Of a stretch of DNA of 64,000 bases, positions 55,463 through 63,848 are shown piece by piece. The stretch spans positions 3,410,001 to 3,474,000 of the forward strand of contig NZ_CP094533.1 of assembly GCF_022811605.1 (NCBI RefSeq), given 5' to 3'. This stretch comes from Agromyces soli. Lineage in GTDB: Bacteria > Actinomycetota > Actinomycetes > Actinomycetales > Microbacteriaceae. Position 1 is the stretch's first letter, and each line of letters begins with the position of its first letter. The notes below the pieces were generated by a model. That model was not told where the DNA came from, did not search any database, and saw only the letters and a program-made list of their open reading frames with translations. The translations under genes and the position numbers were made by a program.

Positions 55463-56545
55463 GTGAATCAGCCCGCGCCGCCCACCGACCCCGAGCTCCC
55501 CCGCGGGGTGGCGCTGGCGTGGGGCATCGCCGCACACCCCCAGCGCGGACCGAAGCGCGAGCTGTCGATCGCGCGCATCGTCGAGACGGCGATCGAGATC
55601 GCGGATGCAGAGGGGCTCGCCGCGGTCTCGATGAGCAAGGTCGCCACGGCGCTCGGCTTCACCACGATGTCGCTCTACCGCTACGTCACGAGCAAGGACG
55701 ACCTCGTGCTCCTGATGCAGGAGGGCGCGAGCCTGCCCGTGCAGCCGAGCGAGTCGCTCGAGCGCGACTGGCGCGCCGGCGTCACCGCCTGGGCGCTCGG
55801 CATCCGCTCGACGTATCGGGAGCACCCCTGGCTCGTCGACATCCCCGTGTCGGGCGCGCCGATCACGCCCAACAGTCTGCAGATCGTCGACTGGTTCCTG
55901 CACGAGGTGCGGGAGCTCCCCCTGAGCGACGGCGAGAAGATGTCGGCGCTCCTGCTGCTCACGGCCTACGTCCGCGCCACGAGCGCGCAGGAGCGCGACC
56001 TCACCGCGGCGGCGGCCGGCGGAGCGGATGCCTCGGGCTCCGCCGCGTTCGCCGCGCTCGCCGAGCTGGTGACCCCCGAGCGCTTCCCCGCGCTCAGCCC
56101 ACTGTTCGCCGCCGGCGGCTACGTGCCGCCGCCCGAGGAGTCCGAGGAGGACGCGGACACCGACTTCACCTTCGGGCTCGAACGGATCCTCGACGGGCTC
56201 CAGTACCACCTCGATCGCACGGCCGAGGCGGCCTCGACCTCAGGCTCGGCCGCAGCGGGGCAGAGCGGGGCGGCTCGCGTCGACGCGGAGGCCGCGGGGC
56301 CGCAGCCCGAGGGGGACCCGATGCTCGTGCTGCCTCGCGAGCCGAAGGTGCGCGAAGCGGCGAAGGCGCGCAAGGAGGCCGAGCAGAAGGTGCGCGAGGC
56401 CGAGAAGGCCCTGCGCGAGGCCCGCAAGCGCGAGCGCGAGGCCGTCAAGCAGGCGCACGAGAAGGAGCAGCACGCGCGCGAGAAGGAGCAGCACGCGCGC
56501 GAGAAGGAGCAGCACGCGCGCGAGAAGGCCGCGCGCCAGAGCTGA
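55463..56545 (+). CDS. TetR/AcrR-family regulator with charged coiled-coil tail
   Basis: A 360-residue regulator, longer than the usual 190-230. The helix-turn-helix (IVETAIEIADAEGLAAVSMS, then TTMSLYRYVTSKDDLV) is intact, and a TetR_C-type ligand domain follows to about residue 255. The last 85 residues are Lys/Glu/Arg/Ala-rich and end with three exact EKEQHAR repeats, a predicted coiled coil. The GTG has GAGGAG 6 bases upstream. It probably represses the divergent DrrAB-type exporter. The tail may add oligomerisation or a partner contact. Confidence 0.88.
   Translation: MNQPAPPTDPELPRGVALAWGIAAHPQRGPKRELSIARIVETAIEIADAEGLAAVSMSKVATALGFTTMSLYRYVTSKDDLVLLMQEGASLPVQPSESLERDWRAGVTAWALGIRSTYREHPWLVDIPVSGAPITPNSLQIVDWFLHEVRELPLSDGEKMSALLLLTAYVRATSAQERDLTAAAAGGADASGSAAFAALAELVTPERFPALSPLFAAGGYVPPPEESEEDADTDFTFGLERILDGLQYHLDRTAEAASTSGSAAAGQSGAARVDAEAAGPQPEGDPMLVLPREPKVREAAKARKEAEQKVREAEKALREARKREREAVKQAHEKEQHAREKEQHAREKEQHAREKAARQS
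56459..56521 (+). repeat. Three exact 21-bp tandem repeats
   Basis: Units at 56459-56479, 56480-56500 and 56501-56521 are identical and encode EKEQHAR. A partial fourth copy follows. Such in-frame repeats can change number by slippage. Confidence 0.95.
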
Positions 56546-56554
56546 CCGCCGGGC

Positions 56555-57433
56555 TCAGCGCAGCGCCGTCGTCGCCCGGTCGCGGGCGGTGAGGTCGCGG
56601 TGGTGCGAGATGCCCCTCCAGCCGTCGCCGGCGAGGAGCGCCGCGATCGGCGCCGCCTGCAGCTCGCCGTGCTCGATCACGAGCAGGCCCCCCGGGCGCA
56701 GCAGCTGCCGCGCCCGCTGCGACAGCACGCGCACGACGTCGAGCCCGTCCGCCCCGCCGTAGAGCGCCATCGCCGGGTCGTGCAGCCACACCTCCGGATC
56801 GCGCGGCACCGCCTCGTCCGGCACGTACGGCGGGTTCGAGATCACGAGGTCGACCGCGCCGTCGAGCTCGGGGAGCGCGTCGGCCAGGTCGCCGTGCACC
56901 AGCGTCAGATTGGGACCCGCGAGCTCGTCGACGTTGCGGCGCGTCCAGTCGATCGCGTCGCCGGATTTCTCGACGGCGTAGACCCGGGCGTGCGGCACCT
57001 CGGTGGCCAGGGCGATCGCGATCGCCCCGCTGCCGCTGCCGAGGTCGACCGCGACCGGCTCGGGCGTCGCCACGGCGCGCAGGGCTTCGACGGCGAGCTC
57101 CGTCACCTGCTCGGTCTCGGGGCGCGGCACGAAGACGCCCGGCCCGACGTGCAGTTCGAGCGACCGGAACGCGGCGCGCCCCGTGAGGTGCTGCAGCGGC
57201 TCGCGCCGCACCCGACGGGCCACGAGGCCGTCGAGCGTCGCGAGCTGCGCATCGGGCACCTCGGCGCCCACGACGAGCTTCGCCTGCACTCCCCCGCGGC
57301 TGAGGCCCAGGACGTGGCCGAGCAGCAGCTCGGCGTCGACCTCGGGATCGGGAACCCCCGCGGCGGCGAGTCGGGCCACCGTCTCCTCTCGCAATTGACG
57401 CAGGGAACGGGCGGGCGGGTCGAACGAATCCAC
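56555..57433 (-). CDS. prmC: Release factor glutamine methyltransferase PrmC
   Basis: Methylates the GGQ glutamine of peptide release factors 1 and 2. The 292-residue protein has the N-terminal helical domain (LLLGHVLGLSRGG), PRPETEQVTELAVEAL, the SAM-binding DLGSGSGAIAIALA and the catalytic SNPPYVP. The GTG at 57433 is chosen because TACATT lies 7 bases upstream and no other start fits. It normally sits next to prfA; here cysK, cysE and an AbiEi-like gene come between. Confidence 0.95.
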   Translation of the reverse strand: MDSFDPPARSLRQLREETVARLAAAGVPDPEVDAELLLGHVLGLSRGGVQAKLVVGAEVPDAQLATLDGLVARRVRREPLQHLTGRAAFRSLELHVGPGVFVPRPETEQVTELAVEALRAVATPEPVAVDLGSGSGAIAIALATEVPHARVYAVEKSGDAIDWTRRNVDELAGPNLTLVHGDLADALPELDGAVDLVISNPPYVPDEAVPRDPEVWLHDPAMALYGGADGLDVVRVLSQRARQLLRPGGLLVIEHGELQAAPIAALLAGDGWRGISHHRDLTARDRATTALR

Positions 57434-57440
57434 GCAATGG

Positions 57441-57446
57441 AATGTA
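57441..57446 (-). promoter_or_regulatory. -10 element of prmC, leaderless
   Basis: TACATT on the minus strand, 7 bases before GTG 57433, with no ribosome binding site. It shares a 111-base divergent gap with cysK. Confidence 0.5.
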
Positions 57447-57482
57447 ACGCACACCCGGCTGTGAGACTCCCGCCGTAGTCTG

Positions 57483-57530
57483 GCAGCGCCCGACCAGTTG
57501 CGCTCCGCAGCGCCCGACCCGTTGCTCTCC
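57483..57530 (+). repeat. Imperfect 24-bp tandem duplication in cysK leader
   Basis: Positions 57483-57506 and 57507-57530 match at 22 of 24 bases (core GCAGCGCCCGACC). They lie between a TAGTCT -10-like hexamer (57476-57481) and the cysK ribosome binding site, so in the probable leader RNA. Confidence 0.8.
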
Positions 57531-57544
57531 GAGAGGGGCTCCAG

Positions 57545-58480
57545 ATGGCCAAGATCTACGACGACATCACCCGGACGTTCGGCGGCACCCCGCTCGTGCG
57601 GTTGAACCGCCTCACCGAGGGCGCGGGCGCCACCGTGCTCGCGAAGCTCGAGTTCTACAACCCCTCGGCCAGCGTGAAGGACCGTCTCGGCGTCGGCATC
57701 GTCGACGCCGCCGAGGCGTCCGGTCAGCTGCAGCCCGGCGGAACGATCGTCGAGGGCACGAGCGGCAACACCGGCATCGCGCTCGCCCTGATCGGTGCAG
57801 CACGCGGCTACCGGGTCATCCTCGCGATGCCCGAGACCATGTCGGCCGAGCGCAAGGCGCTGCTGAAGGCCTACGGCGCCGAGCTCGTGCTCACCCCGGG
57901 CTCCGAGGGCATGCGCGGCGCCGTCGCGAAGGCCGAGGAGATCGCCGCCTCGACACCCGGCGCCATCCTCGCGCGCCAGTTCGAGAACGAGGCGAACGTC
58001 GAGATCCACCGCAAGACGACGGCCGAGGAGGTCTGGGCCGACACCGATGGCGGCGTCGACATCTTCGTCTCCGGCATCGGCACGGGCGGCACGCTGACGG
58101 GCACCGGCCAGGTGCTCAAGGAGCGCAAGCCCGAGGTGAAGATCGTGGGCGTCGAGCCCGCCGAATCGCCGATCCTCAACGGCGGAGAGCCCGGGCCGCA
58201 CAAGATCCAGGGCATCGGCGCCAACTTCGTGCCCGCGGTGCTCGACCGCGAGGTGTACGACGAGATCATCGACGTCAACATCGACCAGGCCGTCGCCACG
58301 GCGCGCCGGCTCGGCCAGGAGGAGGGCATCCTCGGCGGCATCTCCTCGGGCGCGACGGTCTACGCCGCGCTGGAGCTCGCGAAGCGCCCCGAGAACGAGG
58401 GCAAGACCATCGTGGTCATCGTCGCGAGCTACGGCGAGCGGTACCTGTCGACGGTGCTGTACGAAGGTCTGCTTGACTGA
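57545..58480 (+). CDS. cysK: Cysteine synthase (O-acetylserine sulfhydrylase)
   Basis: PLP enzyme of 311 residues that makes cysteine from O-acetylserine and sulfide. The PLP Lys is in NPSASVKDR, the substrate loop is [12 protein letters not shown], and the phosphate loop is [20 protein letters not shown] precedes the ATG. The end of the protein overlaps the cysE start, an operon that allows formation of the CysK-CysE complex. Confidence 0.96.
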   Translation: MAKIYDDITRTFGGTPLVRLNRLTEGAGATVLAKLEFYNPSASVKDRLGVGIVDAAEASGQLQPGGTIVEGTSGNTGIALALIGAARGYRVILAMPETMSAERKALLKAYGAELVLTPGSEGMRGAVAKAEEIAASTPGAILARQFENEANVEIHRKTTAEEVWADTDGGVDIFVSGIGTGGTLTGTGQVLKERKPEVKIVGVEPAESPILNGGEPGPHKIQGIGANFVPAVLDREVYDEIIDVNIDQAVATARRLGQEEGILGGISSGATVYAALELAKRPENEGKTIVVIVASYGERYLSTVLYEGLLD

Positions 58481-59069
58481 TCGGGTGACGATCTTCTCGC
58501 GCCTGAAGGAAGACCTCGCGACCGCCCGTGCGCACGATCCCGCCGCACGGGGCGGTCTCGAGGTCTTCCTCGTGTATTCGGGGCTGCACGCCATCTGGAC
58601 GTACCGGTTGACGCACCGGATGTGGCGCCGCCGCTGGCGCTTCCTCGCCCGGCTCGTCTCGCAGCTCGCGCGCTTCCTCACGGGGATCGAGATCCACCCG
58701 GGGGCGACCATCGGCCGGCGGTTCTTCATCGACCACGGCATGGGCGTCGTCATCGGCGAGACCACGGTCATCGGTGACGACGTGATGCTGTACCACGGCG
58801 TCACGCTCGGCGGGAAGGCGCCCCGGAACACCCCGCCGGGCACGAAGCGGCACCCGACCCTCGAGGACGGCGTGACCGTGGGCGCCGGCGCGAAAGTGCT
58901 CGGCAACATCACGATCGGCGCCTGGAGCGCGGTGGGGGCGAATGCGGTCGTCACGAAGGACGCCCCGCCGCACTCGTTGGTCGTCGGCGTCCCCGCGACG
59001 GTGCGCCCGCTCTCGAACGCTGCCGCGGATGCCGCGCGCGGCGTGCACGACTGGCACTGGCAGATCTGA
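58473..59069 (+). CDS. cysE: Serine O-acetyltransferase
   Basis: First step of cysteine synthesis, 198 residues. The left-handed beta-helix of hexapeptide repeats is clear ([48 protein letters not shown]). The protein ends in WQI; a C-terminal Ile is what CysK binds in known CysE proteins. The start is taken as TTG 58473, with AAGG upstream and an 8-base overlap with cysK; GTG 58485 is the alternative. Confidence 0.93.
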   Translation: MTDRVTIFSRLKEDLATARAHDPAARGGLEVFLVYSGLHAIWTYRLTHRMWRRRWRFLARLVSQLARFLTGIEIHPGATIGRRFFIDHGMGVVIGETTVIGDDVMLYHGVTLGGKAPRNTPPGTKRHPTLEDGVTVGAGAKVLGNITIGAWSAVGANAVVTKDAPPHSLVVGVPATVRPLSNAAADAARGVHDWHWQI

Positions 59070-59093
59070 CGACGCGCGCGCCGCCGCACGGAT

Positions 59094-60065
59094 TCACCGC
59101 CGTCGGGCGCGTCCGCTCGCCGGGAGCCCCGCGTCGAGGAGCAGGCGCGCGAGCGGGACGCCCAGCCACGCGTCCCGCCATCCCCAGCGCACGCAGCGCC
59201 ACCCGGTGATCGCTCGGATCGCATTCTCTCTCCGTTTCTCCTCGATGAGGGTCGCCGCAGTACGCGCCCCGCCGCTGCCGTACTTGCCCATGCCGTCGGC
59301 CTCGCCCCACACCCCAAGGCCCGGCCACGCGAAGTCGAGCCGAGCGGTCCGCCCGTCGGTGAGGCGGACCTCGTGCTGCGAGCGCGGCGGCGGGAAGCCG
59401 TACTCCTCGAAACGCAGCCGGCTCAGCGACTCGAGCGGGCTCTCGGCCAGCGGGTCGGCGCGGGCGAGGACGGCCGCGATCCGGGGACTCCCCCGGAACG
59501 GCCGCCGACGTTCGAGGATCGCCACGAGTTCGTCGAGCGTGCAGTCTGGGCGCGGATCGCCGTCGAGCCGAGGGCCGATCGCGGCATCCACCATCGCGAG
59601 CGCGGTCACGAGGGGTGATCGACGACCGACCTCGAGGACCGCCTCGGCGAGCGAGGTGAGCCGGACGCCGCCATGCGACTCGACGACGGTGTCGGCTCGG
59701 CGCCCCAGCTCGATGACGCCGTTGCGGATGCGCCCGGAGGCCCCGCCCGCGAGAACGGTCACCTGCGCCGGGATCGCCCCGACCGCCGGCATGCCGTGCA
59801 GCAGCGCGGCGGTGTATCCCGCGAAGACCGGGTCCTCGCGCTGCGCGGCTGCGGCGAACGCGGTCAGGAGGTGATGGTCGGCTCCGCGCAGCGGCGGGTC
59901 GGCGCCGACCGGTGCGTAGACCCCGCGCCGAACGCGCTGCACCTCGCCGGCACGTACCGCCCGGTTGAGCTGCGCCTGCTGCCCGGTCTGGCGCGCCGCG
60001 GACGTGCGGATGAGCCGATGGCGATCGATCGGCAGGGGCGTTGAGTCGTCGGGGCGGCTGGGCAC
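59094..60065 (-). CDS. AbiEi-like wHTH protein with endonuclease-like C-terminus
   Basis: A 323-residue protein of a two-part family frequent in actinobacteria. The N-terminus resembles the winged-helix antitoxin domain of AbiEi (RAVRAGEVQRVRRGVYAPVG). The middle has GYTAALLHGMPAVG. The C-terminus resembles DUF559/Vsr-type nuclease folds (PLESLSRLRFEEYGFPPP, ARLDFAWPGLGVWGEADG). No AbiEii-like toxin partner lies beside it, so an active antitoxin role is doubtful. The GTG at 60065 is inferred from GATGCT 6 bases upstream; the frame runs on without clear coding signal. Confidence 0.7.
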   Translation of the reverse strand: MPSRPDDSTPLPIDRHRLIRTSAARQTGQQAQLNRAVRAGEVQRVRRGVYAPVGADPPLRGADHHLLTAFAAAAQREDPVFAGYTAALLHGMPAVGAIPAQVTVLAGGASGRIRNGVIELGRRADTVVESHGGVRLTSLAEAVLEVGRRSPLVTALAMVDAAIGPRLDGDPRPDCTLDELVAILERRRPFRGSPRIAAVLARADPLAESPLESLSRLRFEEYGFPPPRSQHEVRLTDGRTARLDFAWPGLGVWGEADGMGKYGSGGARTAATLIEEKRRENAIRAITGWRCVRWGWRDAWLGVPLARLLLDAGLPASGRARRR

Positions 60066-60218
60066 CGCCTCAGCATCGAGCCGTGCGAGCCGCCGTCCCG
60101 GCGCTCGGAGCGCATCCGTGGAGGACGCCGCAGCTCGCCACGATGTGGAGGAGGAGCAGGGGCATCCAGGTGCGTTCGCGCGCCCTTCGGCGGCCCGCAG
60201 GCCTCGACCCGAGGCATC

Positions 60219-60277
60219 CGCGCCACTTCGCTCGCCACGCGCCACTCCGAGTGGCGCGACGAGCACGAAGTGGCGCG
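60219..60277. repeat. Nested double palindrome
   Basis: Outer arms CGCGCCACTTCG (60219-60230) and CGAAGTGGCGCG (60266-60277) are perfect 12-bp complements. They enclose an inner palindrome CGCGCCACT-CCG-AGTGGCGCG (60238-60258). All four arms share the word GCGCCACT, so several foldings are possible. It lies in the 289-base gap before the AbiEi-like gene and after prfA, which shows nothing else clear. Confidence 0.9.
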
Positions 60278-60354
60278 CGCGCTGCGTCAGGGCCCGCGTA
60301 GTCAGCCGCAGACCGGGCAGCGTCCGTCAGGCGCCGGAGCCCTGCCCGGGCGGC

Positions 60355-61431
60355 TCAGTCGTCGCCGGAGGCGGCCAGCTGCGACTCCTCGTCGGCGCGG
60401 ATCGCCGACTCGATGATGGGGTCGAGCGCACCGTTCATCACCTGATCGAGGTTGTACGCCTTGTAGCCGGTGCGGTGATCCGCGATGCGGTTCTCGGGGA
60501 AGTTGTACGTGCGGATGCGCTCGGACCGGTCCATCGAGCGGATCTGCGAGCGGCGGGCGTCGGAGGCCGCCGCGGCGAGCTCCTCCTGCTGCCGGGCGAG
60601 GAGCCGTGCCCGCAGCACGCGCATGGCCGCCTCGCGGTTCTGCAGCTGCGACTTCTCGTTCTGCATCGAGACGACGATGCCGGTCGGCAGGTGCGTGATG
60701 CGCACGGCGGAGTCGGTCGTGTTGACCGACTGGCCACCGGGGCCGCTCGATCGGTAGACGTCGATCTTGAGGTCGTTCTGGTTGAGGTCGACCTCCTCGG
60801 GCTCGTCGACCTCGGGGAAGACGAGCACGCCCGTCGTCGAGGTGTGGATGCGCCCCTGCGTCTCGGTCACGGGGACGCGCTGCACGCGGTGCACGCCGCC
60901 CTCGTACTTGAGGTGCGCCCACACGCCCTGCGAGGGATCGCTCGCGTTCGACTTGATCGCGAGCTGCACGTCCTTGTAGCCGCCGAGGTCGGACTCGTTG
61001 CGCTCGAGCAGCTCGGTCTTCCACCCCTTGGACTGCGCGTACTGGATGTACATGCGCAGCAGGTCGGCGGCGAACAGCGCGCTCTCGGCACCGCCCTCGC
61101 CGCCCTTGATCTCCATGATCACGTCGCGGCCGTCGTCGGGGTCGCGCGGGATCAGCAGCCGCCGCAGCTTCTCCTGCGCCTCGGCGAGGGATGCCTCGAG
61201 CGCGGGCACCTCCTCGGCGAACGCCTCGTCCTCTTTCGCCAGCTCGCGGGCGGCCTCGAGATCGTCGCCGGCCTGCACCCAGGCGCCGTGTGCGGCGACG
61301 ATCTTCGAGAGCTCCGCGTACCGCCGGTTCGCCTTCTTCGCGCGAGCGGGGTCGGCGTGCAGCGCCGGGTCGGCGAGCTCCTGCTGGAGCTCGCCGTGCT
61401 CGGCGATCAGCGGTCGGACGGTTTCGAACAT
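60355..61431 (-). CDS. prfA: Peptide chain release factor 1
   Basis: Recognises UAA and UAG and triggers peptide release. The 358-residue protein has the stop-codon-reading PVT tripeptide in [10 protein letters not shown] and the catalytic GGQ in [29 protein letters not shown] and [11 protein letters not shown] are further marks. It begins seven bases after the rho stop codon, in the usual rho-prfA order. Confidence 0.98.
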   Translation of the reverse strand: MFETVRPLIAEHGELQQELADPALHADPARAKKANRRYAELSKIVAAHGAWVQAGDDLEAARELAKEDEAFAEEVPALEASLAEAQEKLRRLLIPRDPDDGRDVIMEIKGGEGGAESALFAADLLRMYIQYAQSKGWKTELLERNESDLGGYKDVQLAIKSNASDPSQGVWAHLKYEGGVHRVQRVPVTETQGRIHTSTTGVLVFPEVDEPEEVDLNQNDLKIDVYRSSGPGGQSVNTTDSAVRITHLPTGIVVSMQNEKSQLQNREAAMRVLRARLLARQQEELAAAASDARRSQIRSMDRSERIRTYNFPENRIADHRTGYKAYNLDQVMNGALDPIIESAIRADEESQLAASGDD

Positions 61432-61438
61432 CGGCGGA

Positions 61439-63589
61439 TCAGCGGTGGTCGGACTCGTTCGAGTGCCCGCCGACCGGTGCCGACTTCTGCATGAGGAGCA
61501 GGAACTCGGTGTTCGACTGGGTCTCCTTGAGCCGCCCGAGGACGGCCTCGAGCGCCTGCTGCGGCTCGAGGCCGGCGAGCGCGCGACGGAGCTTCCAGGT
61601 GATCTTCACCTCGTCGGGGCTGAGCAGCATCTCCTCGCGACGGGTCGACGACGCGTTCACGTCGACCGCCGGGAAGATGCGCTTGTCGGCGAGCTGGCGG
61701 CTGAGGCGCAGCTCGCTGTTGCCGGTGCCCTTGAACTCCTCGAAGATGACCTCGTCCATCTTCGACCCGGTCTCGACGAGCGCGGTGGCGAGGATGGTGA
61801 GCGAGCCGCCGTTCTCGATGTTGCGCGCGGCGCCGAAGAAGCGCTTCGGCGGGTACAGCGCCGAGGCGTCGACGCCGCCGGAGAGCACGCGGCCCGAGGT
61901 CGGCGCGGCGAGGTTGTACGCGCGGCCGAGACGGGTGATCGAGTCGAGCAGCACGACGACGTCGTGGCCGAGCTCCACCAGGCGCTTGGCGCGCTCGATG
62001 GCGAGCTCGGCGACGGTGGTGTGGTCCTCGGCGGGACGGTCGAAGGTCGAGGCGATGACCTCGCCCTTCACCGTGCGCTCCATGTCGGTGACCTCTTCGG
62101 GGCGCTCGTCGACGAGCACGACCATGAGGTGGACCTCGGGGTTGTTCTGCGAGATCGCGTTCGCGATCTGCTGCAGGACGATCGTCTTGCCGGCCTTCGG
62201 CGGCGCGACGATGAGGCCGCGCTGGCCCTTGCCGATCGGGGCGACGAGGTCGATGATGCGCTGGGTGAGCTTCGTCGGCTCGGTCTCGAGGCGCAGGCGG
62301 TCCTGCGGGTACAGCGGCGTGAGCTTCTGGAAGTCGACGCGGGCCGCCGCCTCCTCCGCGGTCTGGCCGTTGATCGAGTCGACCTTCACGAGCGCGTTGT
62401 ACTTCTGGCGGCTGCTGCCCTCGCCCTCGCGCGGCTGCTTGATGGCGCCGACCACGGCGTCGCCCTTGCGCAGGTGGTACTTCTTCACCTGTCCGAGCGA
62501 GACGTAGACGTCGCTCGGGCCGGGCAGGTAGCCCGTGGTGCGCACGAAGGCGTAGTTGTCGAGCACGTCGAGGATGCCGGCGACGGGGATGAGCACGTCG
62601 TCGTCGAGGATCTCGGGCTCGACCTCGTCACCCTGGCCGCCCTGGCCGCGGCGCTTGCGGTCGCGGTAGCGGCTGCGACGGCCGCCCTCGCCGTCCTGCT
62701 GCTGGGTCTGCTGGCCGCCCTGCTGGCCCTGCTTGTCGCGGCCCTGGCCCTGCTTCTCGCCGTCGGCGGTCTTGTCGCCGTCGTTCTTGTCGTTCCTGCG
62801 CTCGCCGTCGTTCTTGCGCTCGCCGTCGTTCTTGCGCTCGCCGTCGTTCTTGCGCTCGTTGCGGGCGTCGCCGTTGCGACCGCCCTGCGACTTCTCGCCG
62901 TCGGCCTGCGACTCGCCGCGGCCGTTCTGCTGCTTGTCGTCGGCGTTGCGCTCGCCGCCGCGGCGGCCGCGACGACGGCCCTGCCGGGGCTCGGGCGTCT
63001 CGCCCGACTCGCCCTCGGCGGCGGCCGGACGCTGGCCGGCCTCGCCGGTGGCGGCCGCGAGCTCCTCGCGCACGGCGGCGCGGGCGGCCTCACGGGCGGC
63101 CTCGTCGTCGCCGGGGACGAGCGGAACGCCGGAGCCGCCGCCGTTCACGTGCTGCACGGCGGCGGTGCCGCTGCTCGTCACGCGACGCGACTGGCGGCCG
63201 CGACGCGCGGGCGCCTCGGTCTGCGCCGGCGCCTCGGCGACGGGCGCCTCGGCCGGGACAGATGCTTCGACGGCCGGCGCCTCAACGGCCGGCGCCTCGG
63301 ACGCAGCGGATGCCTCGGTTGCCGGGGCCTCGTCGGCGGGCGCCTCGGTCGCGACGGCGGGTGCCGCCTCGGCAGGGGCGGGCGCGTCGGCCTCGACGGT
63401 CGGCACGTCGAGCTCGACGTTGCCGGCTGCCTGCTGGGCCTCGATGAGCTCGATCAGCTCGCCCTTGCGGCGCTTCGAGGCGCCGGCGATGCCGAGGGAG
63501 CCGGCGAGCTCGACGAGCTCGGCCACCTTGAGGCTCTTGAGTTCTGCGGTGCTGGCCGCGTTCTGGACGCGGTCGGTTCCGTTGGTCAC
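61439..63589 (-). CDS. rho: Transcription termination factor Rho
   Basis: RNA-dependent ATPase that ends transcription, 716 residues against 419 in Escherichia coli. An N-terminal SAP-like Rho_N motif ([20 protein letters not shown]) is followed by about 300 residues of low complexity: Ala/Glu/Pro-rich, then Arg/Gly/Asn/Asp-rich. The RNA-binding fold ([19 protein letters not shown]) and the hexameric ATPase (Walker A PPKAGKTI near residue 465, [14 protein letters not shown]) complete the protein. The insertion contains three exact 18-bp repeats encoding ERKNDG. GTG 63589 has AAGGAAC upstream. Confidence 0.97.
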   Translation of the reverse strand: MTNGTDRVQNAASTAELKSLKVAELVELAGSLGIAGASKRRKGELIELIEAQQAAGNVELDVPTVEADAPAPAEAAPAVATEAPADEAPATEASAASEAPAVEAPAVEASVPAEAPVAEAPAQTEAPARRGRQSRRVTSSGTAAVQHVNGGGSGVPLVPGDDEAAREAARAAVREELAAATGEAGQRPAAAEGESGETPEPRQGRRRGRRGGERNADDKQQNGRGESQADGEKSQGGRNGDARNERKNDGERKNDGERKNDGERRNDKNDGDKTADGEKQGQGRDKQGQQGGQQTQQQDGEGGRRSRYRDRKRRGQGGQGDEVEPEILDDDVLIPVAGILDVLDNYAFVRTTGYLPGPSDVYVSLGQVKKYHLRKGDAVVGAIKQPREGEGSSRQKYNALVKVDSINGQTAEEAAARVDFQKLTPLYPQDRLRLETEPTKLTQRIIDLVAPIGKGQRGLIVAPPKAGKTIVLQQIANAISQNNPEVHLMVVLVDERPEEVTDMERTVKGEVIASTFDRPAEDHTTVAELAIERAKRLVELGHDVVVLLDSITRLGRAYNLAAPTSGRVLSGGVDASALYPPKRFFGAARNIENGGSLTILATALVETGSKMDEVIFEEFKGTGNSELRLSRQLADKRIFPAVDVNASSTRREEMLLSPDEVKITWKLRRALAGLEPQQALEAVLGRLKETQSNTEFLLLMQKSAPVGGHSNESDHR
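62797..62850 (-). repeat. Three exact 18-bp tandem repeats in rho insertion
   Basis: Units at 62797-62814, 62815-62832 and 62833-62850 are identical, encoding ERKNDG-type hexapeptides in the disordered part of Rho. Degenerate copies flank them. Confidence 0.95.
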
Positions 63590-63756
63590 TGGGGTATGTT
63601 CCTTTCCCCCGGCCGCGAGATTCGCGGGCTCGGAAGGGCTGGTCGCTCGACAGCGGGCGATCGATGCGCGCGGAGGCGCAGATCTGCGCAAGAGCGAGAG
63701 CAATGAATTGCCGGGAATCGCACCATGCGGCGACGGACGCGAACCGCGTGTCGGTC

Positions 63757-63789
63757 GTCGGGTGCGGGGTCGAGTCTAGCACCCGACCC
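63757..63789 (-). promoter_or_regulatory. rho promoter region with overlapping hairpins
   Basis: On the minus strand TAGACT (63778-63773) looks like a -10 element about 180 bases before the rho start. It lies inside competing hairpins, GTCGGGTGC/GCACCCGAC and GGGGTCG/CGACCCC, which may also end the upstream thrB transcript. The long leader that follows holds no gene. Confidence 0.4.
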
Positions 63790-63848
63790 CGCCCGGGGAC
63801 GAACCGCGACGCGCCAATCCGTACGGAAGCGTCCGCCGGCGCGCCGGG

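Noticed and set aside
59070..59130. Hairpin GACGCGC...GCGCGTC after cysE
   Set aside because: Seven-bp arms with a long loop reaching into the convergent coding sequence; not convincing as a terminator.
56555..59317. A 920-codon fusion of prmC with upstream sequence
   Set aside because: Upstream of 57433 the frame is antisense to cysK and cysE; no domain is seen there.
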